A DNA stretch of 64,000 nucleotides from Halalkalibacter wakoensis JCM 9140 (GTDB lineage Bacteria > Bacillota > Bacilli > Bacillales > Bacillaceae_D), in contig NZ_BAUT01000005.1 of assembly GCF_000513095.1 (NCBI RefSeq), positions 1 through 64,000 on the forward strand. The letters run 5' to 3'. How positions within the stretch are numbered: the first letter of the stretch is position 1; every line of letters starts with the position of its first letter. The position numbers and the translations under genes are program-made. The notes beneath the pieces were generated by a model. That model saw nothing but the letters and a program-made list of their open reading frames with translations, made no database searches and was not told where the DNA came from. Of the stretch, positions 8,223 through 16,392 are shown one piece after another.

Positions 8223-8225
8223 TGG

Positions 8226-8767
8226 TTATTCATAGACTATATTCACTTCCTGAAAAGGAATTGCTTCTTCTTTTGGTATGTTAACTTCAAGAACATTATT
8301 TTTACAGACAGCCATTACACCCTCTCGTTTGCCAATTGTCGGCAATTGGATGATTTCAGGCCCTTGATTTGGCAGACCGTCAATTCTTATGAGATGGAAG
8401 GCATGATGAATCTGTAACTGTCCTGGGTGAACATGATCCGGTAGCAATACTTTTAAAATCATATGGTAATGTCCTTCAAAAAGTTCCTTTTGTATCGTAG
8501 AGGTTGGCTTGTTCATACTCCTAGTAGGATAATCTGATTCAGGCTGATTAGCATTTTCACTTATTCCAGTTTGACTTTGTGATACAGGACCCTCTCCGTT
8601 CATATTGGGTAAAGAGTTTTTTAGAATATCTTGAACGTATTGTTCAATCCATTGTGGATCCTTAGTATCTTTATCAAAAAGGGATTTCCCATAAAATTTT
8701 TATTTTTAAATATATTTTGAAATTGATCCCAATCCATAGGTCCTTTTCCGAAGCTGTCATTATTCAT
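8226..8767 (-). pseudogene. Hsp20-fold spore protein gene with one frameshift
   Basis: Reading from ATG 8767 (ribosome-binding site AAGGTG) gives MNNDSFGKGPMDWDQFQN and continues to KNFMGNPF. The frame is then lost at the T5 run (8677-8681) and continues in another frame as DKDTKDPQWIEQYVQDIL, through to the stop at 8226. One extra T would restore a single ~180-residue protein. It has the same plan as the 7671-8177 gene: a WDQF N-terminus and a C-terminal alpha-crystallin-like domain ending KNNVLEVNIPKEEA. The downstream part has an internal ATG at 8603 that would give only the C-terminal 125 residues. Either a sequencing error or a recent inactivation. Confidence 0.7.
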
Positions 8768-8869
8768 TACATCACCTTCTCTTCTTTCATTACAGACATA
8801 CCGTTTTGTTTTATCATATTACTTTTATTTTAAAATAGACTATGTATTAAGAAGGATGGTGGTGAAACA

Positions 8870-9079
8870 ATGGTAAAAATTACGTTTAATAGCCTCTCTG
8901 TTCAAGAGATACGAAAAAGCTCTGCTATTTTTTCAGGTAGGAACATTCACTTAAACTGGAAGAGTGCGTCGAAGCAAAATGAAGGATTTGGCAATATTCA
9001 AGGCGAGAACAATGTATCGATTAATAACCATAGTGTGACGTATGATGAGGACTATGTAGATATTCTTCAAAAGAAATAA
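8870..9079 (+). CDS. GerPA/GerPF-like small spore protein
   Basis: 69 residues (MVKITFNSLSVQEIRKSSAI...) behind a GGTGGTG ribosome-binding site. The pattern is a short beta strand, a serine-rich turn, GxN-x-W/N, a glycine-rich GFGNIQGENN, and an acidic end DEDYVDI. This parallels the family at 9.5-10.5 kb and, more loosely, the GerPA/GerPF family (hydrophobic strand, FG-type turn, TGD-like turn, DxDxxD end). Those proteins are small components needed for germinant access through the coat. Function here is by similarity of pattern only. Confidence 0.6.
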   Translation: MVKITFNSLSVQEIRKSSAIFSGRNIHLNWKSASKQNEGFGNIQGENNVSINNHSVTYDEDYVDILQKK

Positions 9080-9119
9080 AAAATAAACATTAGTTTCTGT
9101 GATTGGAGTTGTTAACCTG

Positions 9120-9475
9120 ATGCCATCAAATTTCTCGCCAACATTTTATATTGGTTCCATTCGCATCGGAACAGTTGAAGGGGCTTCTAGTGTTAATTTA
9201 GGCCATAATACAAATGCTGGTGTAAAAAGCGAGAAGAAACACAACAAGGTTTTGGATCAATTAGCGGAGATGGAAATGAGTTTATCGATGCTCAAACCCT
9301 TTTAGACGATGGAGATGCACTTGATATGTTTAATGGGGATTCAAATGAAGATATTCCCGAATGGATGAAAGAAAAGATTCTTGCTTCGATACAAGAAGAA
9401 ATGGCTGACACAAGTATCGAGCAAGAACCTGAAGATATAGATGATGACGAAGATAGTAAAAAACCTAAATCGTGA
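9120..9475 (+). pseudogene. GerPA/GerPF-like spore protein gene with one frameshift
   Basis: The first frame from ATG 9120 reads MPSNFSPTFYIGSIRIGTVE through SSVNLGHNTNAG to KKHNK. A different frame then continues with GFGSISGDGNEFIDAQTLLD and a long acidic tail to TGA at 9475. The junction is at AAC-AAG-GTT (9243-9251), where one more A would give AAC-AAA-GGT and rejoin both parts as ~118 residues. The restored GFGSISGDGNEFID segment lines up with GFGNIQGENN of the gene just upstream, so the frameshift call is well supported. The acidic tail is unlike its neighbours. Confidence 0.65.
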
Positions 9476-9482
9476 TCATTCG

Positions 9483-9965
9483 TTAATATGATTGATTCAT
9501 ATATCCAGGCTTATAGTCTTGGTCGTTAATTGGAGCATCAATAAAATCATTATCTTCTACCGAGGTAGAATAATTTGCATGAAGGCTTTTTCCTGTGAAG
9601 GAACCATTTCCATGATTTCTTTTACTATGGCCATTCCAACCAACTTGGTTATTTTCTCCAATCGCAATCGACGAGTTATTAATTAGGGAGTTGACATTGA
9701 TCGATTGAAAATCAACATTAATATCCCTTTCATCCGGGTAATTAGGACACAAGTAGACATCGCGGTCATCAATTGGAGAATCAATGAAATCATTATCATA
9801 AACATAAGATAGATTATTTACGATAATGGCGTTGCTAACGGAACCAAACCCACTGTTTTCTTTATGAATTGTTGTCCAGCCATTGGCAATATTGGAACCT
9901 GAATAGATACCTGAACCATCTTGGACATTATTTATATTTAAGTTTGCAAAATTCACTTGTATCAT
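9483..9965 (-). CDS. two-domain GerPA/GerPF-like spore protein (tandem fusion)
   Basis: 160 residues made of two copies of one ~70-residue unit. Copy 1 (residues ~1-70) has VNFANLNINN, a G-W step, and YDNDFIDSPIDDRD. Copy 2 (~82-152) has VDFQSINVNS, NNQVGWNGHSKRNHGNG, and EDNDFIDAPINDQDYKPG. Both copies align with the single-copy genes at 9992 and 10254. The unit resembles the GerPA/GerPF plan and is probably a beta-rich surface protein of the spore. First in a series of three genes on this strand, each with its own ribosome-binding site. A fusion of two adjacent paralogs is the simplest origin. Confidence 0.65.
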   Translation of the reverse strand: MIQVNFANLNINNVQDGSGIYSGSNIANGWTTIHKENSGFGSVSNAIIVNNLSYVYDNDFIDSPIDDRDVYLCPNYPDERDINVDFQSINVNSLINNSSIAIGENNQVGWNGHSKRNHGNGSFTGKSLHANYSTSVEDNDFIDAPINDQDYKPGYMNQSY

Positions 9966-9991
9966 CGCTGTATTTGCCAGTTTACTCCCTC

Positions 9992-10237
9992 CTACAGTTG
10001 CTGATTTTGAACACCCGGCTTAACATCTTGATCATTCATTGGTGCATCAATGACATCTGTATCATTTACGATATTCATATTGTTCGCTGTTCCATTCATA
10101 CCTAGAAATTGTCCATTTCCAAAACTGAATTTAGTATGTCCATCCCAACCTGTTTGATTGTTTGAACCAATAAATAAACCAGAATTGTTAGATTGAGTAT
10201 TAATATTAACCGCAGCAAAGTTTACAGATACTGCCAT
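9992..10237 (-). CDS. GerPA/GerPF-like spore protein, paralog A
   Basis: 81 residues starting MAVSVNFAAVNIN. I place the start at ATG 10237 because GGGAGG precedes it and the paralog begins identically; an upstream in-frame start at 10297 would overlap the neighbouring gene. Features: NNSGLFIGSNNQTGWDGHTK, GNGQFLGMNG, then DVIDAPMNDQD and a PGVQNQQL tail. By my own comparison about three quarters of positions are identical to the adjacent gene at 10254-10499, so the two are recent tandem duplicates. Asn/Gly-rich, no cysteine, likely beta-rich. Confidence 0.7.
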   Translation of the reverse strand: MAVSVNFAAVNINTQSNNSGLFIGSNNQTGWDGHTKFSFGNGQFLGMNGTANNMNIVNDTDVIDAPMNDQDVKPGVQNQQL

Positions 10238-10253
10238 ATCCGGTAACCTCCCT

Positions 10254-10499
10254 TTATAACTGTTGATTTTGGATTCCTGGCTTGATATCTTGATCATTTA
10301 TTGGTGCATCGATCACATCAGCATCATTTAAAATATTAATATTGTTTACTGATCCGTTAAGCCCAAGAAATTGCCCATTTCCCATACTAAATTTTGTGTG
10401 ACCATCCCAACCAACTTGATTATTGACGCCTATAAAAACACCTGCATTGTTTGATTGAGAATTAACATTAATCGCTAAAAAATTAATAACAACTGCCAT
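10254..10499 (-). CDS. GerPA/GerPF-like spore protein, paralog B
   Basis: 81 residues starting MAVVINFLAINVN, with NNAGVFIGVNNQVGWDGHTK, GNGQFLGLNG and DVIDAPINDQDIKPG. The ATG at 10499 is chosen over the immediately preceding ATG to match paralog A. It lies 16 bases upstream of paralog A on the same strand and was probably the first gene of this three-gene unit. No clear sigma-K promoter was found upstream. Likely a spore outer-layer protein; substitutions between the pair are mainly conservative, which argues that both are under selection. Confidence 0.7.
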   Translation of the reverse strand: MAVVINFLAINVNSQSNNAGVFIGVNNQVGWDGHTKFSMGNGQFLGLNGSVNNINILNDADVIDAPINDQDIKPGIQNQQL

Positions 10500-10747
10500 C
10501 ATTTCCCCTCCTAGTCCTGGCTTTCTATAATTGCTAAGGCTAGAAAGAACTTAATTTACTCTTTTGCAATTAAGTTAAAAACCTAATATCCTTATCGTTT
10601 ACTTTATTCATTGATAAAGGGATACGTGACCGTTTTAAAAAAGAATCATTTCATACCACTAGTCAAATATTCGTTAACAATTACATTCATAGAACAGAGG
10701 CGAAATGTCCAAAATAAGAAATGACCGAAAGACATAGGGGTGATTTT

Positions 10748-11047
10748 ATGCCAAGGAAAACAGCAGACGCAAACGTTGAAAAAGATCTTGGTTCAAGTGA
10801 AAAAGAGGAAGAAATACATAAACTATCAGAATGGTTAGCTGCTGTATTGCATTACCTTGCTGATGATGAAGTTGAGGAAATTGATATCGAGTACCTTCTT
10901 TCCAATACCGAAGGATTACGTAACTGGTGGGACCAGTATCGTGAAAATAATCGAAAAAACATTGAGGAAGAAATAAAACAATCATTAGCAAATTTAACTT
11001 TAGAGCAACTAGAGAGTATCCATGAAACCGTAAAAGCAAAACAATAA
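10748..11047 (+). CDS. 99-residue acidic helical protein of unknown function
   Basis: Starts MPRKTADANVEKDLGSSEKE behind AGGGGTGAT; an upstream ATG at 10721 in the same frame has no ribosome-binding site. The body is helical and acidic, with EWLAAVLHYLADDEVEEIDI, a tryptophan-rich LRNWWDQYRE and a C-terminal amphipathic helix (LTLEQLESIHETVKAKQ). No membrane segment or cysteine. It stands alone; the pairing AGAACAACT/AGTTGTTCT at 11086-11136 may end it. I recognise no family. Confidence 0.6.
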   Translation: MPRKTADANVEKDLGSSEKEEEIHKLSEWLAAVLHYLADDEVEEIDIEYLLSNTEGLRNWWDQYRENNRKNIEEEIKQSLANLTLEQLESIHETVKAKQ

Positions 11048-11312
11048 GGATGATAGTAGAAACTAAATCAATTCATATACATGTAAAAGAGAACAACTAA
11101 TAAAGAGGAATGTTTCCTGTTTTAGCAGTTGTTCTTATGTTTATTAACTTATAAAATGTAGCTTCCCATTCCAGATAACGTAACGTAAGTAGACTCAATC
11201 CACTGCCATGATCCCCTTTATCTCCCTTCCTCTTTTCTCACAAAGAAACAAGGTACATTCTCCTCTTTATCTCATAAAGTAGTAGTATCTTTTTTTTGGA
11301 GGAATGCCTATT

Positions 11313-11504
11313 ATGCAAGCTCAAGACTTCATTAAACAAACATTGCAGTTGCATTCAATCTCAACAATCCCATCCGATCTTCCATACATTATGAACGTGA
11401 TGAATGACATTTATGAAGCTGAACAATTTTTACGAGTGGATCCAGACCTTCATGAAGAAGTCCCTTTTGTTATACTTGATAAGGATGTGATTCGACATGA
11501 CTGA
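11313..11504 (+). CDS. small GatC/AtzG-like partner of the amidase
   Basis: 63 residues (MQAQDFIKQTLQLHSISTIP start) with a two-helix pattern and an acidic C-terminus. An in-frame ATG at 11304 is too close to the GGAGG at 11298-11302, so I use ATG 11313. Its stop overlaps the amidase ATG by 8 bases. Small helical proteins preceding amidase-signature enzymes are known as GatC or AtzG subunits that wrap around the amidase and stabilise it. Size, context and coupling fit; the sequence itself is too short for a firm family call. Confidence 0.55.
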   Translation: MQAQDFIKQTLQLHSISTIPSDLPYIMNVMNDIYEAEQFLRVDPDLHEEVPFVILDKDVIRHD

Positions 11505-12888
11505 GTTACATGCCCTTTCAGCTACAGAACTGGCTCCTTTAATCAAAGGAAAAAAAGTCTCGCCAGTAGAACTTATCGAGACAATACTTTCTAGAATCAA
11601 TCAATTAGATGGTGAGGTAAACTCGTATATTACAGTTCTTCCAGAGCTAGCTCTTGAAAAAGCCAGGCATGCAGAATCTCAAATTATGAATGGTGTCTAC
11701 GAAGGACCACTTCATGGTATCCCAGTTGGAATCAAAGACAATTATGAAACAAAAGGAATTAGGACGACGGTTGGATCAGGCATTTTATCTGATTATATTC
11801 CTCATACTACTGCAACAACTGTCAAAAAACTAAGCTGTGCTGGTGGGATCATGACTGGGAAATTAAACATGCATGAATTTGGTGGAGGGTTGACGAATAC
11901 CAACCCAGTCTATGGACACTCACGTAATCCATGGAATATCGATTATAGTCCAGGTGGCTCAAGTGGAGGTAGTGCTGCAGCCTTAGCTGCTGGATTAGCC
12001 ACGCTAGCTACAGGTACTGACACGTTTGGGTCCATCCGAGTACCAGCTGCTATGTGTGGCATATATGGATTGAAGCCAACATACGGACTTGTCAGTACAA
12101 ATGGCGTCCTCCCACTCGCTTGGTCTTTAGACCATGCGGGCCCAATGGCACGTAGTGTTTCAGATGTAGCACTCATGTTGAATGTGATGGCCGGTTATGA
12201 TGCAGAAGATCCTGGAAGCATCAAAACACGTGCAACAGATTATACTCATAATCTATCAAAAGGCATAAAAGGTTTAAAAGTAGGTGTTCCATCTTTCTTT
12301 CTACAAGGCTTAGATCCAGAAGTTGAACAATTGTTTCAACAAGCATTGCTCAAACTAGAGGAACTAGGAGCTATGGTTAAAGAAATTTCAATTCCTCAAC
12401 TAGAAATGTCATCGTTTTCTAATTATGTTATTACAACAGGTGAAGCCGCCACCTATCATTATGAAAAATTACAACAGATCCCAGAACAGTACGCTTCAGA
12501 TGTTCGAACTTTCTTCACGGCTGGAGTCTTAACACACACTCCTCAATATGTAAGAGCTCAGCAAGTTCGTCGCTCGTTAACGGAAGCAATCAAAAAAGAA
12601 TTTGAGGATGTTGATATGATGGTTGCCCCTACGATTCCAATCACAACTCCGAAATTTCAGGACGATTGGATTGCGCAAAATTTAGCAATAACCAAAAAAT
12701 GCATGCCATTTACGTCACCTGCAAATGTAACAGGAACACCTAGTCTATCAGTACCTATGGGTAGGTGCAGCAAAGGGCTTCCTGTTGGGATGCAGTTCAT
12801 AGGCAATCATCAAACAGAGAAATTATTGCTTCAAGCTGGTGAAGCATGGGAACAAACAGACCCCCTTACTAATACTTTAGAAAAATAG
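11497..12888 (+). CDS. amidase-signature family amidohydrolase
   Basis: 463 residues. The amidase-signature core is clear: catalytic-Lys segment GIPVGIKDNYETKG (~residues 74-87), the Ser-rich SPGGSSGGSAAALAAG (~148-163), and the nucleophile loop GTDTFGSIRVPAAMCG. The usual GGSIRxPA of the family is here FGSIRVPA, one Gly changed to Phe, while the nucleophile Ser remains. A C-terminal NVTGTPSLSVPMG is also typical. The enzyme hydrolyses an amide; the substrate is not evident. The coupled small upstream gene suggests an AtzE/AtzG-like or GatA-like two-subunit enzyme rather than a lone amidase. No gatB-like gene lies nearby, so a tRNA role is unlikely. Confidence 0.85.
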   Translation: MTELHALSATELAPLIKGKKVSPVELIETILSRINQLDGEVNSYITVLPELALEKARHAESQIMNGVYEGPLHGIPVGIKDNYETKGIRTTVGSGILSDYIPHTTATTVKKLSCAGGIMTGKLNMHEFGGGLTNTNPVYGHSRNPWNIDYSPGGSSGGSAAALAAGLATLATGTDTFGSIRVPAAMCGIYGLKPTYGLVSTNGVLPLAWSLDHAGPMARSVSDVALMLNVMAGYDAEDPGSIKTRATDYTHNLSKGIKGLKVGVPSFFLQGLDPEVEQLFQQALLKLEELGAMVKEISIPQLEMSSFSNYVITTGEAATYHYEKLQQIPEQYASDVRTFFTAGVLTHTPQYVRAQQVRRSLTEAIKKEFEDVDMMVAPTIPITTPKFQDDWIAQNLAITKKCMPFTSPANVTGTPSLSVPMGRCSKGLPVGMQFIGNHQTEKLLLQAGEAWEQTDPLTNTLEK

Positions 12889-12907
12889 CACTTAAATTTT
12901 AGAAAAG

Positions 12908-12976
12908 TAAAAAAGAGGTTGGTTCAAACATAAAATGTTCTAATGACGAACAAATACGTTTGTATACCAACCTCTT
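12908..12976. terminator. shared terminator between amidase and rpsN
   Basis: AAGAGGTTGGT (12913-12923) pairs with ACCAACCTCTT (12966-12976) around a 42-base interior. The minus strand continues TTTTTTACTTTTC, giving rpsN a good terminator; it can also end the amidase gene. Confidence 0.7.
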
Positions 12977-12981
12977 ATTCC

Positions 12982-13167
12982 TTACCAGCTAGCTTTCTTC
13001 ATACCAGGAATCTGACCTTTATGAGCCAATTCTCTGAGGCATATACGGCAAAGTTTAAATTTACGCAATACAGAATGCGGGCGACCACATTTTTCACAGC
13101 GAGTGTATTCACGAACACCGTACTTTTGCACACGCTTTTGCTTAGCAATCATTGATTTCTTAGCCAT
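12982..13167 (-). CDS. rpsN: 30S ribosomal protein uS14, zinc-binding type (type Z)
   Basis: 61 residues, the normal length of the short uS14 form, starting [12 protein letters not shown] and ending [11 protein letters not shown]. The zinc ribbon is intact: CEKC and CRIC separated by [12 protein letters not shown]. It binds 16S rRNA in the 30S head. The gene stands alone, outside an S10/spc-type ribosomal operon. In Bacillus subtilis the stand-alone uS14 paralog is the cysteine-less, zinc-independent form, so a stand-alone copy that keeps all four cysteines is noteworthy. I saw no Zur-type palindrome upstream. Confidence 0.95.
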   Translation of the reverse strand: MAKKSMIAKQKRVQKYGVREYTRCEKCGRPHSVLRKFKLCRICLRELAHKGQIPGMKKASW

Positions 13168-13283
13168 GTATTTTCCCCTTTTCTATTTAAATTTCATCTA
13201 TATAAAATGTGTTTATTTTTGAGCTAGAAGGAATATTATATAACAAAATATCCCTTGTTTCATTAGTGGTTTTCTGGAAATAA

Positions 13284-13323
13284 TCGATAAAAAAACCCAG
13301 AAGGTTTGTTTTGGCCTTCTGGG
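13284..13323 (-). terminator. intrinsic terminator behind ctaG
   Basis: CCCAGAAGG (13296-13304) pairs with CCTTCTGGG (13315-13323). The minus strand continues with seven T. It ends the DUF2243-ctaG unit. Confidence 0.85.
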
Positions 13324-13397
13324 ACATCTTTTATCGATCATCCACAGGATCTTCATCCCAAGAGAGATAACCTTTAAATCAAGAAAATCATTACACT

Positions 13398-14186
13398 CTA
13401 GATGGAGTGTTGCGACTCAAACATTTGCTTTGGTCTAGTTGATCGATACCACTGCAAACAAAGAATAAAAATGATCACAATATCTACAGCATCTCCCCCA
13501 TAATACATGAGCATGGATCCTTTTTCAGCGTCAGTAATAGCAACACCTGCTGGAGGATTCGCATAAAGAAACTTTGACAAAATTCCATGACCTGCAAGGG
13601 CGATAATTAAAATAATAGAACGATACATATAACTTGTTCTATGTGGAATGGGATCGATATAAATCATCGATATCGTAAATATATATCCAGCTAAAAACAC
13701 ATGCGCATGAATCAATACATGAATAAAAGCATACTCATGCATAGCTGTATACAAACTTGTCGTGTATAACAGCCATAACCCTCCTATGTTTAAAATGGAG
13801 GCTATGAACGGATCTGTCAAAAAACGGAAAGGTTTCGTTTTAAGAACTCGCATTACGTTCCTAGCTCTGCTTACAGAAAGAGTCCGAAGCAATAAAGTCA
13901 TTGGTGCAGCAAGAGCCATCAACAAGGGTGCAATCATCCCAAGAAATAAATGACCAACCATATGTACGGTAAAATCCATATGCGCTTTTTCAGCTAGTGG
14001 TCCAAAAACCGCAACGGTTGCAAAGAGAATACCCGTTCCCCAACATAACGTTCGGTAAAGAGGCCACTCTTTATACGTGCGATTTGAAACAATAATTGCA
14101 AGCATATATGCAAAAAACGCAAGAACGAATGGAATGACTAAAATAAGTTGTGGTCCTACTCCCATCGTATGTGAATGATCATGCAT
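13398..14186 (-). CDS. ctaG: CtaG-family cytochrome c oxidase assembly membrane protein
   Basis: 262 residues from ATG 14186 (MHDHSHTMGVGP). A longer frame starts 66 bases upstream but lies inside the preceding gene, and the ATG at 14186 overlaps that gene's stop as in coupled pairs. About six to seven membrane segments with conserved-looking His-rich loops (MVGHLFLGM, LIHAHVFLAGY), as in the CtaG/caa3 assembly family that helps put copper into cytochrome oxidase. No oxidase structural genes lie in the window. The N-terminal HDHSH may bind metal (inference). Confidence 0.85.
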   Translation of the reverse strand: MHDHSHTMGVGPQLILVIPFVLAFFAYMLAIIVSNRTYKEWPLYRTLCWGTGILFATVAVFGPLAEKAHMDFTVHMVGHLFLGMIAPLLMALAAPMTLLLRTLSVSRARNVMRVLKTKPFRFLTDPFIASILNIGGLWLLYTTSLYTAMHEYAFIHVLIHAHVFLAGYIFTISMIYIDPIPHRTSYMYRSIILIIALAGHGILSKFLYANPPAGVAITDAEKGSMLMYYGGDAVDIVIIFILCLQWYRSTRPKQMFESQHSI

Positions 14187-14661
14187 GTTCTGAAACACTT
14201 CCTTGCTTTTTATTAGAGTTTGTTCGTCTAAGAAGAATGACCCCAATTGCAATCAGGACAATGGCACCAACATTCCAAATGACATCATAGATCATTACAT
14301 TCTCGACATATCGAATTTGATGCAGGCGCATCAGCTTGTGTTGAACGATTCCATCATACAGTTGAAATACTCCCGCCCCTAAAAAAACACCTGCCCACCA
14401 ACGAGTGAGCCAAACAGCCTGTCTTCTCCGCAAATCCGCAAACAAAAACAAACCACCTATCGTCGCAAACCAACTAAACGCATGAAATAACCCATCTGAA
14501 ATAAGGCCAATATCTGTCGTAGATTGATCGTAAAAATGGTGCCACCTTAATAATTGATGAAAAACCATTTCGTCCAAAAAAGCAATAAGGCCTAAACCAA
14601 ATAAAATACCAGACCAGAGGTTTCGCCTTTTATATGTGTCTTTTTGATTTTCAAAGCTCAT
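14179..14661 (-). CDS. DUF2243 membrane protein
   Basis: 160 residues with four predicted membrane helices and the DUF2243 features: an N-terminal GILFGLGLIAFLDEMVFHQL and a central FLGAGVFQLYDGIVQHKLMR, each with a Glu/Asp and His within a helix. Family function is unknown, but it is often found beside ctaG, as here, where stop and start overlap by 8 bases. The conserved membrane His residues suggest metal or haem involvement (inference). Confidence 0.8.
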   Translation of the reverse strand: MSFENQKDTYKRRNLWSGILFGLGLIAFLDEMVFHQLLRWHHFYDQSTTDIGLISDGLFHAFSWFATIGGLFLFADLRRRQAVWLTRWWAGVFLGAGVFQLYDGIVQHKLMRLHQIRYVENVMIYDVIWNVGAIVLIAIGVILLRRTNSNKKQGSVSEHA

Positions 14662-14742
14662 TTCCTACTCCTCTTTTCTTGAAGTTACTTCTCTTTCAAT
14701 CATTGTTGCCTTCATTTAAAAGAATCAACCGTATCCCACAAG

Positions 14743-14780
14743 AAAAAAGCCCTTATAGATTCAACAAGAATCTTAAGGGC
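14743..14780 (-). terminator. intrinsic terminator of the ABC exporter operon
   Basis: GCCCTTA plus GATTC at 14749-14763 pairs with the region up to 14780; the minus strand then has six T (14748-14743). It lies 9 bases after the permease stop. Confidence 0.8.
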
Positions 14781-14788
14781 CTAATTGA

Positions 14789-16392
14789 TTATCCAATTAA
14801 ATCACGACGTTTATAGCTTAGAAAACCAAGTATCATAAAGGCAATAGATAGAAAAGTTAATAAAACAACATTGAGAACATTCATTTCTTCTACGGGTAAT
14901 TGAGGGATATACCATAGGGGGAGAGCAGGCTTAGCCATTCGGGGAATTGAAGCATCCCCCCTAGATAAACGACAATGAAAGAATATCCTAAATACATCCA
15001 AGTAAGACTTGTAAGCTTCGGGCGTATTCCAATAGTAAAAACACCTAACCCAATCATAAACCACATTGCCGGTAAATAAATCATCAATGCTTGTAACATT
15101 AAAGAAAATGAGATGGGTTCTTCCATAACGACCGATGATGCCCCCCATAAACCCAATAGAGCTAAAAATAACATGACAAACCCAAAAACAAAGGATAGAA
15201 GAATGTAACTTCCCAACACGCTACCACGAGATACCGCGCGTGAAAACAAGTGTTCGATCCTCTCTTTCTTTTCTTCACTTGAAAGTTTCAATAAAATTAT
15301 TAATGGAGGAACTGTGCATATCATAGCAATGACCGACATTAACATCGTTAAAAACTGCTCCGTCAAGGACAGTCCCTCTATTGGTGGGAAAAGTTGGCTC
15401 ATCATTTCATTCGTAGCAAAAAAAGAATCCAAATCACCAAATACCGAACCATATGAAGCTCCTAAAACAAACATGCCAAGCGCCCAAGAGAGAACACTCG
15501 TACGTTGAAGTCTGAATGCTAATCCCAAAGGGTTGGTCAGCAAGGTAGAAGCTTGCTTTCTTCCAGGTTTAGAGGGAAGTAGTCCTGACCCGATATCCCT
15601 AGTCGCATTTAAATAAAAAGCAAGACAAAATAAAACACATGAAAATCCAACCGTTAATAATACCGGCCACCAATTATTTGTCACATACACTTCTGTACGT
15701 AAAATCCATCCGAGTGGAGAAAGCCATGATATCATCTCATTGCTTACATCACCAATCGCTCGAATTATATAGGATAATCCCAATACTGCTAACGATAAAC
15801 CAATTGTTCCACGTGAATGATCAGATAATTGAGCAAAAATGGACGTAATCGCTGTAAAAAAGATCCCAATTGATCCTAAAGCCGCTCCGTACAATAACGA
15901 ACCTTGTACATTCATGCTTTCTTCTTGAAGACTAAATAAACTTAAACCAATTAAAATAGCTATTATAATATGAAGCCCACATAAAATGCTAACAGTTGAC
16001 ATTAAATTCGTTAACCTACCAACTGGTAAGGAACGAAGCAATTCCAATCTCCCTTCTTCTTCATCCGCTCTTGTATGCCGTGTAACAAAAAGAATGCTCA
16101 TAATCGCCATGGCAATGGCTGTAAACAGCAACATCTGGTGTGCCATCATGGCACCGGTCGTGTAATTATCTAATCCATAACCAAGTCCAACCATTGCTGT
16201 CATAGCCGGATTTTTCATTGTTTCTGCCATCACCTGTCGTTCCGCATCATTTTGGTATAAACCTGAAAAAGACGTAGCCGTCACAACCGTCATTAGCGTT
16301 AACGAGAAGATCCATATTGGGATTCGCACACGATCTCGGTGCAAAATAAAACGCGATAAGATTTTTGTTTGATAGGTTAGTTGTTTCCCCAT
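14789..16392 (-). pseudogene. ABC-2 type exporter permease gene with one frameshift near its 3' end
   Basis: ATG 16392 overlaps the stop of the ATPase gene. About 500 residues with some 12 membrane helices follow (MGKQLTYQTKILSRFILHRD, typical large bacterial ABC-2 permease with a repeated half). Near 14911-14922 the frame reads SPYGISLNYP and stops at 14890. One frame over, WYIPQLPVEEMNVLNVVLLT continues to the last helix and KRRDLIG at 14789. One extra base in TATGGTATATCC would rejoin them as ~534 residues. With the stop at 14890 the protein lacks only its last membrane helix. Likely drug or peptide export with the adjacent ATPase and TetR regulator. Confidence 0.75.

Noticed and set aside
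10721-10747. Upstream start for the 99-residue gene
   Set aside because: No ribosome-binding site there, while AGGGGTGAT precedes the ATG at 10748.
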